Below are positions 42,651 through 52,190 of a DNA stretch of 64,000 nt, piece by piece. Origin of the DNA: Dysgonomonas sp. Marseille-P4677 (GTDB lineage Bacteria; Bacteroidota; Bacteroidia; Bacteroidales; Dysgonomonadaceae); the NCBI RefSeq assembly GCF_016652235.1, contig NZ_JAEPKU010000008.1, positions 1-64,000 of the forward strand, in the 5' to 3' direction. Each line of letters starts with the position of its first letter. Positions within the stretch are counted from its first letter, which is position 1. The position numbers were made by a program, and so were the translations under genes. Below the pieces are notes generated by a model. The model did not search any database and was not told the DNA's origin. It worked only from the letters and a program-made list of their open reading frames with translations.

Positions 42651-43397
42651 ATGAAATTTATAGCCATTATTCCTGCTCGTTATGCTTCTTCTCGTTTTCC
42701 AGGTAAACCATTAGCAGATATGAAAGGAAAGCCTATGATTCAAAGAGTCTATGAACAGGTTAAGAAGTCTGTCGATGAAGTTTGGGTTGCTACAGACGAT
42801 ATGCGTATTCTTGAGGTTGTCAGCGGTTTTAGTGGTAAAGTTGTGATGACTTCATCCAATCATAAAAGTGGAACCGATCGTATACAGGAGGCTTATTCGA
42901 AGATAGGGGGTGATTTTGATGTTGTGATAAATGTACAAGGAGATGAACCTTTTATTCAGCCGGATCAGATCGATGCTTTGAAAAATTGTTTTGATAGTAG
43001 GGATACAGAATTGGCTACACTTGTTAAGCCTTTCAGAAAAGAAGATGGTTTTGATACTTTATTTAACTCAAATTCACCTAAGGTAGTTATTAATAAAAGA
43101 AACGAAGCCATGTATTTCAGCCGTTCTATCATACCTTATGTGCGAGATGTAGATCATACAAAATGGCTCGACAATTCTATATTTTATAAACATATAGGTA
43201 TGTATGCCTATCGTATTGATGTGTTAAATGAAATAACTAAATTACCACAATCTTTGCTGGAAAAAGCCGAATCATTGGAGCAACTCCGTTGGATAGAAAA
43301 TGGATATCGGATTAAAGTGGGATATACAGAAGTGGAAACTATCGGTATTGACACGCCGGAAGATATGGAAAAGGCTATAGCCATGCTTTCCGACTAA
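42651..43397 (+). CDS. kdsB: CMP-KDO synthetase KdsB
   Basis: A 248-residue nucleotidylyltransferase from the ATG at 42651 (MKFIAIIPARYASSRFPGKP), where RYASSRFPGKP binds CTP. GTDRI and NVQGDEPFI (Mg2+ ligands) follow. It activates KDO for lipopolysaccharide inner-core synthesis and supports a Gram-negative assignment. Confidence 0.96.
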   Translation: MKFIAIIPARYASSRFPGKPLADMKGKPMIQRVYEQVKKSVDEVWVATDDMRILEVVSGFSGKVVMTSSNHKSGTDRIQEAYSKIGGDFDVVINVQGDEPFIQPDQIDALKNCFDSRDTELATLVKPFRKEDGFDTLFNSNSPKVVINKRNEAMYFSRSIIPYVRDVDHTKWLDNSIFYKHIGMYAYRIDVLNEITKLPQSLLEKAESLEQLRWIENGYRIKVGYTEVETIGIDTPEDMEKAIAMLSD

Positions 43398-43464
43398 ATC
43401 TGAAATTATCAGATTCATTTATAAATTAAAGTCTGAGATATACTTGTTCCGTATAATTGATTTA

Positions 43465-43522
43465 TTAAACACTTGTTTAATTTAAGATTCTTTTTTATAT
43501 TTGTAATTAAACAATCGTTTAG
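43465..43522. promoter_or_regulatory. Two operator-like dyads around a -7 box
   Basis: TTAAACA-CT-TGTTTAA (43465-43480) is a perfect dyad; the related TTAAACA-AT-CGTTTAG (43507-43522) is imperfect. They flank TATATTTG (43496-43503), the -7 box of the tetR gene. This is a standard self-repression layout. Confidence 0.65.
43496..43503 (+). promoter_or_regulatory. -7 promoter box of the tetR-activase operon
   Basis: TATATTTG, 24 bp upstream of the ATG at 43528. Confidence 0.55.
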
Positions 43523-43527
43523 AACAC

Positions 43528-44175
43528 ATGTTTAATAATGAAAATTCACTGGAAGTAAAGGACAAGATACTCAAAGAAGCACAAGACCTTTTTATCAAAA
43601 ACGGATTTAAAGGTACTAGTGTGAGGGATATTGCCAAAGCATCCGGCACTAATGTAGCAATGGTAAATTACTACTTTCAGTCGAAGTATAATCTTTTTGA
43701 GATTATATTTGAAGAAGCTTTGGATGTATTTTCCAAAAGAATATTTGATACGATTACATCCGATCTTCCATTTTTTGAGTTGATAGAAAGTTGGATTCAT
43801 GCTTATTATGAACTTCTTTTCGAATATCCTCAGATTGCCGCATTTATATTAAATGAGGTTAGCCTTAACCCCGAAGGATTAACGCAACGTATAAAGAAAC
43901 GTAATCCTTACAGTTCTTTCAGCAAAATAGAAGAACGTATTGAAGACGAAATAGCAAAGGGTACCATAAGAGATACACCTGCTGCCGACTTTCTTTTGAA
44001 TATATTATCGATGTGTATGTTCCCATTTATGTTTGGAAATCTGGCTATGACCTTGATGGAAATTCCCGGAAATATATATAATGAGTTGATAGCAAATCAT
44101 GAGAAATATGTAATAGAATTTACTATTAATGCATTAAAACCTTGTGATAATAATACAAATAAAACTACGCAATAA
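43528..44175 (+). CDS. TetR-family regulator of the activase/dehydratase gene
   Basis: A 215-residue regulator. The HTH is within KILKEAQDLFIKNGFKGTSV and NVAMVNYYFQSKYNLFEII; the rest is the helical ligand domain. The TAA stop shares one base with the next ATG (TAATG), so it forms an operon with the 1415-aa protein, which it presumably controls. Confidence 0.9.
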   Translation: MFNNENSLEVKDKILKEAQDLFIKNGFKGTSVRDIAKASGTNVAMVNYYFQSKYNLFEIIFEEALDVFSKRIFDTITSDLPFFELIESWIHAYYELLFEYPQIAAFILNEVSLNPEGLTQRIKKRNPYSSFSKIEERIEDEIAKGTIRDTPAADFLLNILSMCMFPFMFGNLAMTLMEIPGNIYNELIANHEKYVIEFTINALKPCDNNTNKTTQ

Positions 44176-47100
44176 TGAGCAAAGAACAACAATATAAAAT
44201 GGGAATCGATGTAGGATCGACAACTGTAAAAATTGTGGTTTTAGATAATGACTTACAAATAATTTACAAATCCTACTGTCGTCATCAAGCCAATATTCAG
44301 CAAACATTGGTATTGGAACTTCAAAAAGTTGAGCAAGAATATCCGGATAGTACATTTAATGTAAACATATCAGGTTCTGCCGGCATGGGAATCGGAGAAC
44401 GTGTGGGCATTTCATTCGTACAGGAAGTTGTGGCTGCTGTTGAAGTAGTAAAAAATATATATCCTTTGGCTCATACACTTATCGACTTAGGTGGTGAAGA
44501 CGCTAAAATGGTATTTTTTAGTGAGGGCAAACATCCTGATATTCGTATGAATGGTAGTTGTGCCGGAGGTACCGGCGCATTTATCGACCAGATGGCGAGC
44601 CTGATGAATATATCTGTTGAGGAATTAGGGGTAAAAGCACTCGATTTCGATAAAATATATCCTATCGCCTCTCGTTGCGGAGTTTTTGCTAAAACGGATG
44701 TCCAAAATCTAATAAGCCGTAATATATCGGTTGCAGATATTTCGGCTTCTATATTACATGCAGTTGCATTACAGTCGGTAACAACTTTGGCCAGAGGTTG
44801 CGATGTAGTTCCGAAAATATTATGTATCGGAGGCCCTTTGACATTTATTCCAGCCTTGCGAAATTCTTTCCGGGATGTGCTTAAAATGCAAGAGACCGAT
44901 ATAATAGTACCTGAGAATGGAGAATATTTCCCTGCATGGGGTGCTGCCTTATACAAAGAAGACTCTCCAGTCGAATTTAGGTTGAATGAACTTATCGATA
45001 AATTAAGTATATCTACATCATCAAACCATTCAGATGCTTTAGAGCCATTGTTTAAGGACGAATTGGAATATATAGAGTGGGATGCGAACCGAAATGTAAA
45101 AGCTTTACAATTCAAAGAATTAGGAGAGGAAAAATACGTAGAATGTTTTCTCGGTATTGACTCTGGTTCCACTACATCTAAAGTAGTAGTCATGGATGCT
45201 GATTCAAATATTGTATATAAGTTTTATGGAAATAATGAAGGCAACCCTCTAAAAAAAGTAATGGAGGGATTAGACCTATTCTATAAAGAAGCAAAAGAAA
45301 AGGGAGTAGAGGTAAAGTTCTTGTCTTCGGCTGCTACAGGATATGGAGAAGATTTGATGAAATCGGCGTTGGGGCTTGATTACGGTATTGTGGAAACTAT
45401 TGCTCACCTTTCGGGAGCACAATATGTAGACCCCGATGTTTCATTCGTCCTTGATATCGGCGGTCAGGATATCAAATCTATTTTTATTAATAATAGGCTG
45501 ATTTCGAATATAGAGTTGAACGAAGCATGTTCGGCAGGCTGTGGTTCGTTTTTGCAAAATTTTGCTTCGAATATGAATATGGAGTTGTCAGATTTTGCTC
45601 GAGCTGCATGTCTGGCAAAATATCCGAGCGATTTAGGTTCTCGTTGTACTGTATTTATGAATTCGAAGGTAAAGCAGTCTCTCAGGGAAAATGCTGGAAA
45701 TGATGATATAGCAGCAGGGCTGGCATATTCTGTTGTAAAGAACTGCTTATTCAAAGTGCTTAAAATATCCAATCTGAATATGCTGGGAGATCATATTGTA
45801 GTTCAGGGAGGAACATTCCGAAATGATGCTATTTATCGAGCATTGGAAATGCTGTCAGGTAAAACTGTAAGTTCTACTGACCACCCTGAGTTGATGGGAG
45901 CATTAGGAGCGGCCCTTTATTCTCAGCGTTTATGGCAGAAGACACAAAGCGTGACCTCTTTTTTAGGGAACGAAGCTCTGTTTGATGTGAGTACAATAGA
46001 TTCGAAAGAACTGACGTGTAAAGGTTGTACAAATCTTTGTTCTGTACTTCGTTTTAAATTCAATAATGGCAATATAAGTTATGCCGGGAATAAGTGTGAA
46101 AAGGTATTCTTCAACAAGAATAATGACCGTAAAGAAGGATATAATGCCTTTGATCGTAAGAACGAAATACTATTTAGCAGGCCTGTAAATGCAGAGAATA
46201 TAGAGAAAGGACGAACAATCGGTATCCCTCGTGTCTTGAATATGTTTGATAATTATCCATTCTGGCACACTTTATTGTCTGAATGCGGATTTAATGTGAG
46301 GCTTTCACCTGAATCTACTTTTCCTCTTTATCAAAAAGGAGTAGGAGGGGTGATGTCTGATAATATCTGTTTCCCTGCGAAATTGGTACATGGGCATATT
46401 TTAGCTTTGATTGAATCTAAAGTAGACCGTATTTTTTATCCGATAGTACCAAAAGAAGAGAAAGAATTTGGTCAGGCATCCAATTCATTTAATTGTCCTG
46501 TAGTCAGCGGTTATCCTGATGTGGTTCAGAGCTCAATCGATCCTTTGGGACGACATGGTATTCCATACGATGAGCCTGTTATTACATTCAGCAGCGATAA
46601 AGCGTTGCAAAAAGGATGTTTCAATTATCTATCACGACTTGGAGTGTCCAAATCAGTATTTGAAAAAGCTTTCAGTAAAGCGTTAGATGTAAAGAATGGG
46701 TTGAAGAAAGAGTTATATGATTATCAGAAAGAATTATTAGATAAATCCCTCGAAAGTGGTGAGCTTACTTTCATTGTTGCCGGCCGTCCTTATCATACAG
46801 ATCCTTTGATACACCAAAAGGTAGGACAGATTCTGTCTGATCTGGGTGTAACAGTACTTACAGATGATGTATTTCGTAAGCCTGAAAGCCATGGTTTTGG
46901 TAAATTGAATATTATTTCGCAATGGTCGTACCCCAACCGTGTAGTACAGGCAGCGATGGAAGTTGCTAAACTGCCACAGAATGTACAGTTGATTCAACTT
47001 AATTCGTTTGGTTGTGGTCCCGATTCTTTCTTTATGGACGAAACCCGTGATATTCTCAAAGCTGTTGGAAAGAATATTACGGTACTTCGTATCGACGAGA

Positions 47101-48422
47101 TAGCTAGTCCGGGATCTATACGTTTGCGCCTGCGGTCGTTGGTCGAATCGCTTAAGGCTGTGAAGTCGTCTGATGTAGTGTTACCCGAACAGTATGAAGG
47201 ATATTCGGTGCCTTACAAGAAAGAAAAAGATCAGAATAAAACAATTCTTATTCCTTGGCTTTGCGATTTTATATCTCCTTTTGCTCCGGCTCTTGGAGAA
47301 TTGCTGGGTCTGAAGGTCGAAAACTTACCTAAGTCCAATAAGATTTCAGCCGACTTGGGTTTAATGTATGGGAACAATGAAGTTTGCTATCCCTCTACTC
47401 TAGTGCTAGGGGATATAATCAATACATTGCAGTCTGGTAATTATGATGTAAAAGATATTGTATTGGCTATCACACAAACAGGAGGACAATGTCGTGCAAC
47501 AAACTATATTGCTCAGATTAAAAATGGGTTGTTGAATGCCGGATTTAATGATATTCCTGTTATAGCCCTTAGTTCAGGAGATACATATCAGAATGAGGAA
47601 AGTGAATTTACCCTTGACTGGAAGAAAATCGCAAAAATTGCAATCCCTCTTGTATTATATGGAGATGGCTTGCAGCAAATGCATAGTGCTATCTCTGTTC
47701 GTGAGAAAAAAGAGGGAGCATCTTTAGAGGTTTTTGATTTTTATATCGAACGTGGTATCGATGCTGTTAGGGCTAATGATTCTAAGACTTTGTATCGCTT
47801 ATTGAAAGAAGCTGTAGAGGATTTTAATAATATACCGATCTTTGATAAGGAATATTCTAAAGTTGGTCTTATTGGTGAGATCTTTGTGAAGTATAATAAT
47901 TATGCACAGTCAAATATAACAGAATGGCTTCGAAGTAAAAATGTGGAAGTTTCCACTCCGCCACTTCTCGATTTTCTTATGCAGTTTTTTGTTAATAGTA
48001 AGGTTAATGTTGAGAATGGTTTGGATGAGGAATCGATTTTTTCTAAAACATTAAAACCTCTAATCTGGTGGTATATTAATAGCAAAGTAAAGAAGTCTGA
48101 GAAAATACTCAGCAAGTTCAAATTCTATGAAGCTTCGGAGTCTATCTATGCTAAAGCTGAAGCTGCATCGGAGGTGTTAAATTTATCTAACCAGTTTGGA
48201 GAAGGATGGTTGATACCCGGTGAAATAGCTCACTACGCACGTAAAGGAGTGAATAAAGTGGTTTGCCTCCAACCATTTGGTTGTATAGCCAATCATATAG
48301 TAGCTAAAGGAGTAGAGAAGCGGATTAAAGAGATTTATCCTCATATGAATATATTGTATTTGGATATAGATGGCGGCATTGCAGAAGTGAATTTACAGAA
48401 CCGATTACATTTTATGATTTAA
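44175..48422 (+). CDS. Fused acyl-CoA dehydratase activase/dehydratase-like protein
   Basis: A 1415-residue fusion. Two ASKHA/BadF activase domains lie at about 1-280 (MGIDVGSTTVKIVVLD, NGSCAGGTGAFIDQM) and 325-600 (LGIDSGSTTSKVVVMD, ACSAGCGSFLQNF); these Cys are 4Fe-4S cluster ligands. A DUF2229 region and a C-terminal HgdB-like dehydratase domain follow (end motif VNKVVCLQPFGCIANHIV). In simpler systems an activase passes an electron to 2-hydroxyacyl-CoA dehydratase. The substrate is unknown; it is controlled by the TetR gene. Confidence 0.85.
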   Translation: MSKEQQYKMGIDVGSTTVKIVVLDNDLQIIYKSYCRHQANIQQTLVLELQKVEQEYPDSTFNVNISGSAGMGIGERVGISFVQEVVAAVEVVKNIYPLAHTLIDLGGEDAKMVFFSEGKHPDIRMNGSCAGGTGAFIDQMASLMNISVEELGVKALDFDKIYPIASRCGVFAKTDVQNLISRNISVADISASILHAVALQSVTTLARGCDVVPKILCIGGPLTFIPALRNSFRDVLKMQETDIIVPENGEYFPAWGAALYKEDSPVEFRLNELIDKLSISTSSNHSDALEPLFKDELEYIEWDANRNVKALQFKELGEEKYVECFLGIDSGSTTSKVVVMDADSNIVYKFYGNNEGNPLKKVMEGLDLFYKEAKEKGVEVKFLSSAATGYGEDLMKSALGLDYGIVETIAHLSGAQYVDPDVSFVLDIGGQDIKSIFINNRLISNIELNEACSAGCGSFLQNFASNMNMELSDFARAACLAKYPSDLGSRCTVFMNSKVKQSLRENAGNDDIAAGLAYSVVKNCLFKVLKISNLNMLGDHIVVQGGTFRNDAIYRALEMLSGKTVSSTDHPELMGALGAALYSQRLWQKTQSVTSFLGNEALFDVSTIDSKELTCKGCTNLCSVLRFKFNNGNISYAGNKCEKVFFNKNNDRKEGYNAFDRKNEILFSRPVNAENIEKGRTIGIPRVLNMFDNYPFWHTLLSECGFNVRLSPESTFPLYQKGVGGVMSDNICFPAKLVHGHILALIESKVDRIFYPIVPKEEKEFGQASNSFNCPVVSGYPDVVQSSIDPLGRHGIPYDEPVITFSSDKALQKGCFNYLSRLGVSKSVFEKAFSKALDVKNGLKKELYDYQKELLDKSLESGELTFIVAGRPYHTDPLIHQKVGQILSDLGVTVLTDDVFRKPESHGFGKLNIISQWSYPNRVVQAAMEVAKLPQNVQLIQLNSFGCGPDSFFMDETRDILKAVGKNITVLRIDEIASPGSIRLRLRSLVESLKAVKSSDVVLPEQYEGYSVPYKKEKDQNKTILIPWLCDFISPFAPALGELLGLKVENLPKSNKISADLGLMYGNNEVCYPSTLVLGDIINTLQSGNYDVKDIVLAITQTGGQCRATNYIAQIKNGLLNAGFNDIPVIALSSGDTYQNEESEFTLDWKKIAKIAIPLVLYGDGLQQMHSAISVREKKEGASLEVFDFYIERGIDAVRANDSKTLYRLLKEAVEDFNNIPIFDKEYSKVGLIGEIFVKYNNYAQSNITEWLRSKNVEVSTPPLLDFLMQFFVNSKVNVENGLDEESIFSKTLKPLIWWYINSKVKKSEKILSKFKFYEASESIYAKAEAASEVLNLSNQFGEGWLIPGEIAHYARKGVNKVVCLQPFGCIANHIVAKGVEKRIKEIYPHMNILYLDIDGGIAEVNLQNRLHFMI

Positions 48423-48443
48423 ATAAAGCCTTTATATTATGAT

Positions 48444-48475
48444 AAGGGCATAACTCATTAGAGTTATGCCTTTTT
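48444..48475 (+). terminator. Terminator after the activase/dehydratase gene
   Basis: A perfect 10-bp stem GGCATAACTC/GAGTTATGCC with a tetraloop ATTA, then a T run. It lies between convergent genes, so it can serve both. Confidence 0.85.
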
Positions 48476-48508
48476 ATCAATAAATATAGTAAGTGATGAA
48501 GGTCGGCT

Positions 48509-49138
48509 TCATGGCCTTTTAGCCATAGCCGTTAATGAGCCTTTTGTCTTAAGGTTTTCCATCAAAAATTTGTCTCCCTCTTCCAAATCTATGATAGCAT
48601 ATTTATCAACACCACAAATTTGCATTTCATCAAGAACATCTACTAGATTTTTATAATTTGAATCTTTTGTAGCTTTAATTACAACATTGAGTCCTTCCTT
48701 AGATCTTTTAGCTTCAGATACCAATGATTTGAATGATTTATCGTCAATTTCTTTTTTGTAGAATTTCTTTTTCAAATCTTGAATTTTAGAGGCAACTGTA
48801 TTATTACGCTCCAACAACATTTCCCGTAATCCTAGATAATTGGTTTCTTTCAGAGAAGCATAGTCTTCATAATCGGCTACTCCTGCATAATAGTATATTT
48901 TATCTTGCTCTCCTAAAATTACAGTTACAGATTTAGATCCCGGTATAGGTTGCCTACCTTCGTTTGCAGGCATAGCAATATCCATTACCTGAGGAATACT
49001 GAGGGTGGTACAGAACATGAAGAATGTGATGAGCAACATGTTCATGTCTACCATTGGAGTAAAATCTACTCTTAATATCTTCTTTTGAGGTTTGCTTCTT
49101 TTGCCATTCCCTCCGCCACTTGTATCTATACTAGCCAT
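48509..49138 (-). CDS. exbD: ExbD/TolR-family protein
   Basis: A 209-residue protein. One N-terminal span (DMNMLLITFFMFCTTL), preceded by basic residues and followed by a long periplasmic domain with a coiled-coil. The Asp in the VDFTPMVDMN segment is the conserved residue for proton use. It would work with ExbB and TonB, none of which is adjacent. Typical of the longer Bacteroidetes ExbD form. Confidence 0.85.
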   Translation of the reverse strand: MASIDTSGGGNGKRSKPQKKILRVDFTPMVDMNMLLITFFMFCTTLSIPQVMDIAMPANEGRQPIPGSKSVTVILGEQDKIYYYAGVADYEDYASLKETNYLGLREMLLERNNTVASKIQDLKKKFYKKEIDDKSFKSLVSEAKRSKEGLNVVIKATKDSNYKNLVDVLDEMQICGVDKYAIIDLEEGDKFLMENLKTKGSLTAMAKRP

Positions 49139-49463
49139 AATATTGATTATTTAATGGTTGAACTTCTATTTTTTATTTAATAGAGATAACTCAGTATGAA
49201 ATTCCATAAAAGAGACGTGATTTTTTGTGATAAACTTTATCTTTGCTTTATATAAAAGATTTTCTCAAGATGCTTTCATTGTGTTTTAGCGCGATTGTGT
49301 ATCTTAATAGGAAAGAATTGGAACAGAAACTACACAAGATAAATTTAATGCTAAAACAGAGTGAAAAGTGTATAACTTTGTCACTTTTTAGTTAAAATAT
49401 TTTTGTAAGGTTCTGTAAAATTCTGATATTTATAACTGATTGTTTAATATTGATATTTAACTA
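49139..49463. other. Divergent intergenic region with -7 boxes
   Basis: No convincing gene here. TAnnTTTG-type boxes are at 49238-49245 (TATCTTTG) and 49373-49380 (TAACTTTG), both plus-strand; the second is 84 bp before the LTA-synthase-like gene. A 41-codon reading frame at 49270-49395 is probably chance. Confidence 0.4.
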
Positions 49464-51284
49464 ATGAGACAAAGAATCCTACTTTTTATTACTATCTTTT
49501 TTTATTTTATTTTGATATTTTTTATAGGAAAGGTTGCTTTCTCGTTGTTGAATTCATCAATTGACGGAGGTATCGCTTTCTCCGATATATTTAATGTTTT
49601 ATATCATGGTCTGCCTCTTGATCTATCTATGAGTGGCTATCTGACAGCCATTCCAGGATTTATGCTTATAGCATCTATATGGTTTAAACCTTCGGTGATG
49701 GCAAAGGTGTTTAATGTCTATTTTTGTGTTATCTTGTCTTTGATAGCTGTTATAACAGTAGTGGATATAGTTGTTTATCCTTATTGGGGATTTCATTTCG
49801 ATTCCAGCGTGTTTCTTTATTTACAAAAACCAAAAGAAACTTTTGCCAGTGCATCTTTTATTCAAATCCTTTTAGGCTTCTTTACCACAATTGCTTTTTC
49901 TGTTGTTATATATATAGGATATGTATATATTATAAGAAAGCAAATTTTGCGTTTGACAGTTCCTAAGTCAATATGGAAAACTGGTGTTGTTTTGTTCTTA
50001 CTTACCGGAGCTCTATTTTTACCAATTAGGGGAGGGGTAACTGTATCGACGATGAATGTAGGAAAGGTGTATTTTACCGACCAGATGTTTTTGAATCATG
50101 CAGCAATCAATCCTCAATTCAATCTGATGTATTCTTTCTTTAAATCGGATAACTTTGCGTCTCAGTATCAGTTCTATCCAAAAGAAGAGGCTGTACAGAT
50201 TTTTGAACAGCTAAATTATCAGCCGCATAATGATAGTATCTCAGAATTGTTAAATACCGATCGCCCTAATATCATATTATTTATACTTGAAAGTTTTTCG
50301 GCAGATGTGGCTTTAGACTCCGTTGTTGCTCCTAATATGAGCCGTTTTGCTAAAGAAGGTATATTATTCGATCACTTTTATGCAAATAGTTTTCGTACGG
50401 ACCGTGGTCTTGTTTCCATATTGAGTGGCTACCCAGCACATCCGACTACTGCAATAATGAAATATCCACAGAAAACGGAAAATTTGCCTACAATACCCAA
50501 AGCATTGAAGGATGCAGGCTATGATAATCTATCATTCTATTATGGAGGTGATGCTGATTTTGCCAATATGCGTTCCTATTTTATGGGGGCTTGCAGTATA
50601 AAGGATGTTGTTTCAGATAAGGACTTTCCGCTAAGTGAGCGTATGACTAAATGGGGAGCACCAGATAGGTATCTTATAGAAAGAGTGTATCATGATTTGA
50701 CAACAAAGGATCAGAAAAACCCTTTCTTTAAAACAATTTTAACATTAAGCAGTCATGAACCATTTGATGTTCCTGTAACCAAGTTTGATCACCCATTTCT
50801 TAATGCAGTATCATATACCGATGAGTGTTTAGGGAATTTTATAGAGCAGCTGAAGGCGACTGAGCTATGGGAAAATACGTTGATCATATTTGTTGCTGAC
50901 CATGCAATGCAATCATATCCTCAAGGGGTAAATAATAGCGAACCTCAACGATTCCATATACCGTTGGTCTGGATCGGAGGTGCTGTAAAAGAGCCCCAAG
51001 TTATTTCAGATTATGGATCCCAAAATGATTTGGCTGCAACACTTTTATCTCAATTGAAGGTTAATCATACAGAATTTAAGTTTAGTAAAAATATGTTAAA
51101 TATAAATGCGCGAAAATTTGCTTTCTATTCATATGTGAATGGCTTCTGTATGACAGATTCTACAGGTACAGTCACTTACGATAATGATCAGCGTAATATT
51201 ATTCATCAGTCGGGAGATCCAAATTTAGAAAAGGAAGCTAAGGTATTTTTCCAAAATATGTATCTGGATTTAGGAAGTAGATGA
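49464..51284 (+). CDS. LTA-synthase-like membrane sulfatase
   Basis: A 606-residue protein with five spans in the first 200 residues, then a sulfatase-fold domain outside the membrane. PNIILFILESFSADVAL begins the domain; the likely nucleophile is the Thr in the segment NSFRTDRGLVS, and FVADHAMQSYP supplies the metal ligands. In Bacteroidetes such proteins transfer phosphoryl-type groups to envelope glycolipids. Not proof of lipoteichoic acid. Confidence 0.85.
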   Translation: MRQRILLFITIFFYFILIFFIGKVAFSLLNSSIDGGIAFSDIFNVLYHGLPLDLSMSGYLTAIPGFMLIASIWFKPSVMAKVFNVYFCVILSLIAVITVVDIVVYPYWGFHFDSSVFLYLQKPKETFASASFIQILLGFFTTIAFSVVIYIGYVYIIRKQILRLTVPKSIWKTGVVLFLLTGALFLPIRGGVTVSTMNVGKVYFTDQMFLNHAAINPQFNLMYSFFKSDNFASQYQFYPKEEAVQIFEQLNYQPHNDSISELLNTDRPNIILFILESFSADVALDSVVAPNMSRFAKEGILFDHFYANSFRTDRGLVSILSGYPAHPTTAIMKYPQKTENLPTIPKALKDAGYDNLSFYYGGDADFANMRSYFMGACSIKDVVSDKDFPLSERMTKWGAPDRYLIERVYHDLTTKDQKNPFFKTILTLSSHEPFDVPVTKFDHPFLNAVSYTDECLGNFIEQLKATELWENTLIIFVADHAMQSYPQGVNNSEPQRFHIPLVWIGGAVKEPQVISDYGSQNDLAATLLSQLKVNHTEFKFSKNMLNINARKFAFYSYVNGFCMTDSTGTVTYDNDQRNIIHQSGDPNLEKEAKVFFQNMYLDLGSR

Positions 51285-51334
51285 CGCTTTCTTCTTTTTC
51301 AATATATATTATTTAAAAGCTGAAATTAATTTTA

Positions 51335-51342
51335 TACTTTTG
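51335..51342 (+). promoter_or_regulatory. -7 promoter box of the tRNA gene
   Basis: TACTTTTG, ending 10 bp before the tRNA 5' end. Confidence 0.5.
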
Positions 51343-51352
51343 TGTCGCTTAT

Positions 51353-51424
51353 GGCCCTGTAGTTTAATGGATAAAATAAAGGATTCCGGTTCCTTAGCTG
51401 TGGGTTCGATTCCCGCCAGGGTCA
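51353..51424 (+). tRNA. tRNA-Arg (CCG)
   Basis: A 72-nt cloverleaf. Acceptor GGCCCTG pairs with CAGGGTC (one G-T). The anticodon arm is AAGGA / TCCTT with loop TTCCGGT, so the anticodon is CCG. The T arm is TGGG-TTCGATT-CCCG. The discriminator is A and no CCA is encoded. Its 3' end is the likely attachment site of the downstream element. Confidence 0.92.
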
Positions 51425-51481
51425 CAGAGATGTGAGCTATTATACTATATATCAATAAGATATATAGTATATTTTATTTCA

Positions 51482-51505
51482 GGGGAGTTATTTGGGGAGT
51501 TATTT
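51482..51505. repeat. Tandem 12-bp direct repeat GGGGAGTTATTT
   Basis: Two perfect head-to-tail copies (51482-51493, 51494-51505), about 60 bp from the tRNA 3' end. The placement suits integrase arm sites. Confidence 0.65.
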
Positions 51506-51571
51506 GAAAAACTATTTTCCAATACACTAAATCAGCTACTTAAAAATATAGTTTGCATAAGACAAACAAAA

Positions 51572-51607
51572 AGGCCTTTTAAATTAGATTTGAAGGCCTC
51601 TCTTTTT
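51572..51607 (+). terminator. Hairpin terminator
   Basis: Arms AGGCCTT (51572-51578) and AAGGCCT (51593-51599) followed by TCTCTTTTT. It could end the tRNA transcript or the leftward phage operon's tail. Confidence 0.6.
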
Positions 51608-51713
51608 ATGGGTATATAAGTTGTAGGAATGCTTATAAAATTCTCTTATATTTAAAATTTGAGTAAAATAACTGTATGATTTATTAATTCGTCTTGTTTG
51701 TTTAGCAATATTA

Positions 51714-51950
51714 TTATTCTACAAATTTATTTGTTCTATTTTCAGAAATAGCCATAATACCATTATCATCTAACTCAGCACAATCACAACAATAATATTT
51801 ACCGTTTTCCTTTATCCAATCTCCTGTATTTCTAACAAAATCATCAGCCTCTGTCTCATCTGCAAATACACGATACAGATCATCACTTTCATAATCGCAT
51901 CCGCAATTATCACACGTACATATGTACAACTCAACTTTTTCTATTCCCAT
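51714..51950 (-). CDS. Small cysteine-rich phage protein
   Basis: A 78-residue acidic protein with CTCDNCGCDYESDD (three Cys) and YYCCDCAELDDNG (three Cys), a probable zinc ribbon. I do not recognise a family. It is the last gene of the leftward operon. Confidence 0.55.
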   Translation of the reverse strand: MGIEKVELYICTCDNCGCDYESDDLYRVFADETEADDFVRNTGDWIKENGKYYCCDCAELDDNGIMAISENRTNKFVE

Positions 51951-51955
51951 GTTTA

Positions 51956-52186
51956 TTAATAATTTTGTTTTAAATCTAATACATCCGCGACCTCTTTACA
52001 TTTCTGTCTTTTTCCTAGATGGTATATTTGCCGGGCCGCTTCATACAAATCACACTCAGGAAACGAAATAACACCCATACTTATATTTTGATAAGTATTC
52101 GGACCAACTTCTAAAAATCCCATTTGCTTTAAAATTTCGTCTATCTCTGCTTTCGAGAAGTCTATATTATCTTTTGTAATATCCAT
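51956..52186 (-). CDS. Small acidic phage protein
   Basis: A 76-residue protein with no visible membrane span or motif (DNIDFSKAEIDEILKQMGFLEVGP). It lies 5 bp from each neighbour, so it is a genuine member of the packed operon. Function unknown. Confidence 0.5.
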   Translation of the reverse strand: MDITKDNIDFSKAEIDEILKQMGFLEVGPNTYQNISMGVISFPECDLYEAARQIYHLGKRQKCKEVADVLDLKQNY

Positions 52187-52190
52187 ATCC

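Noticed and set aside
44471-45193. Long antisense frame (240 codons) inside the activase gene
   Set aside because: It mirrors the codon pattern of the opposite gene, whose protein is clearly conserved.
49270-49395. 41-codon frame upstream of the LTA-synthase-like gene
   Set aside because: It crosses a promoter box and has no recognisable features; more likely chance.
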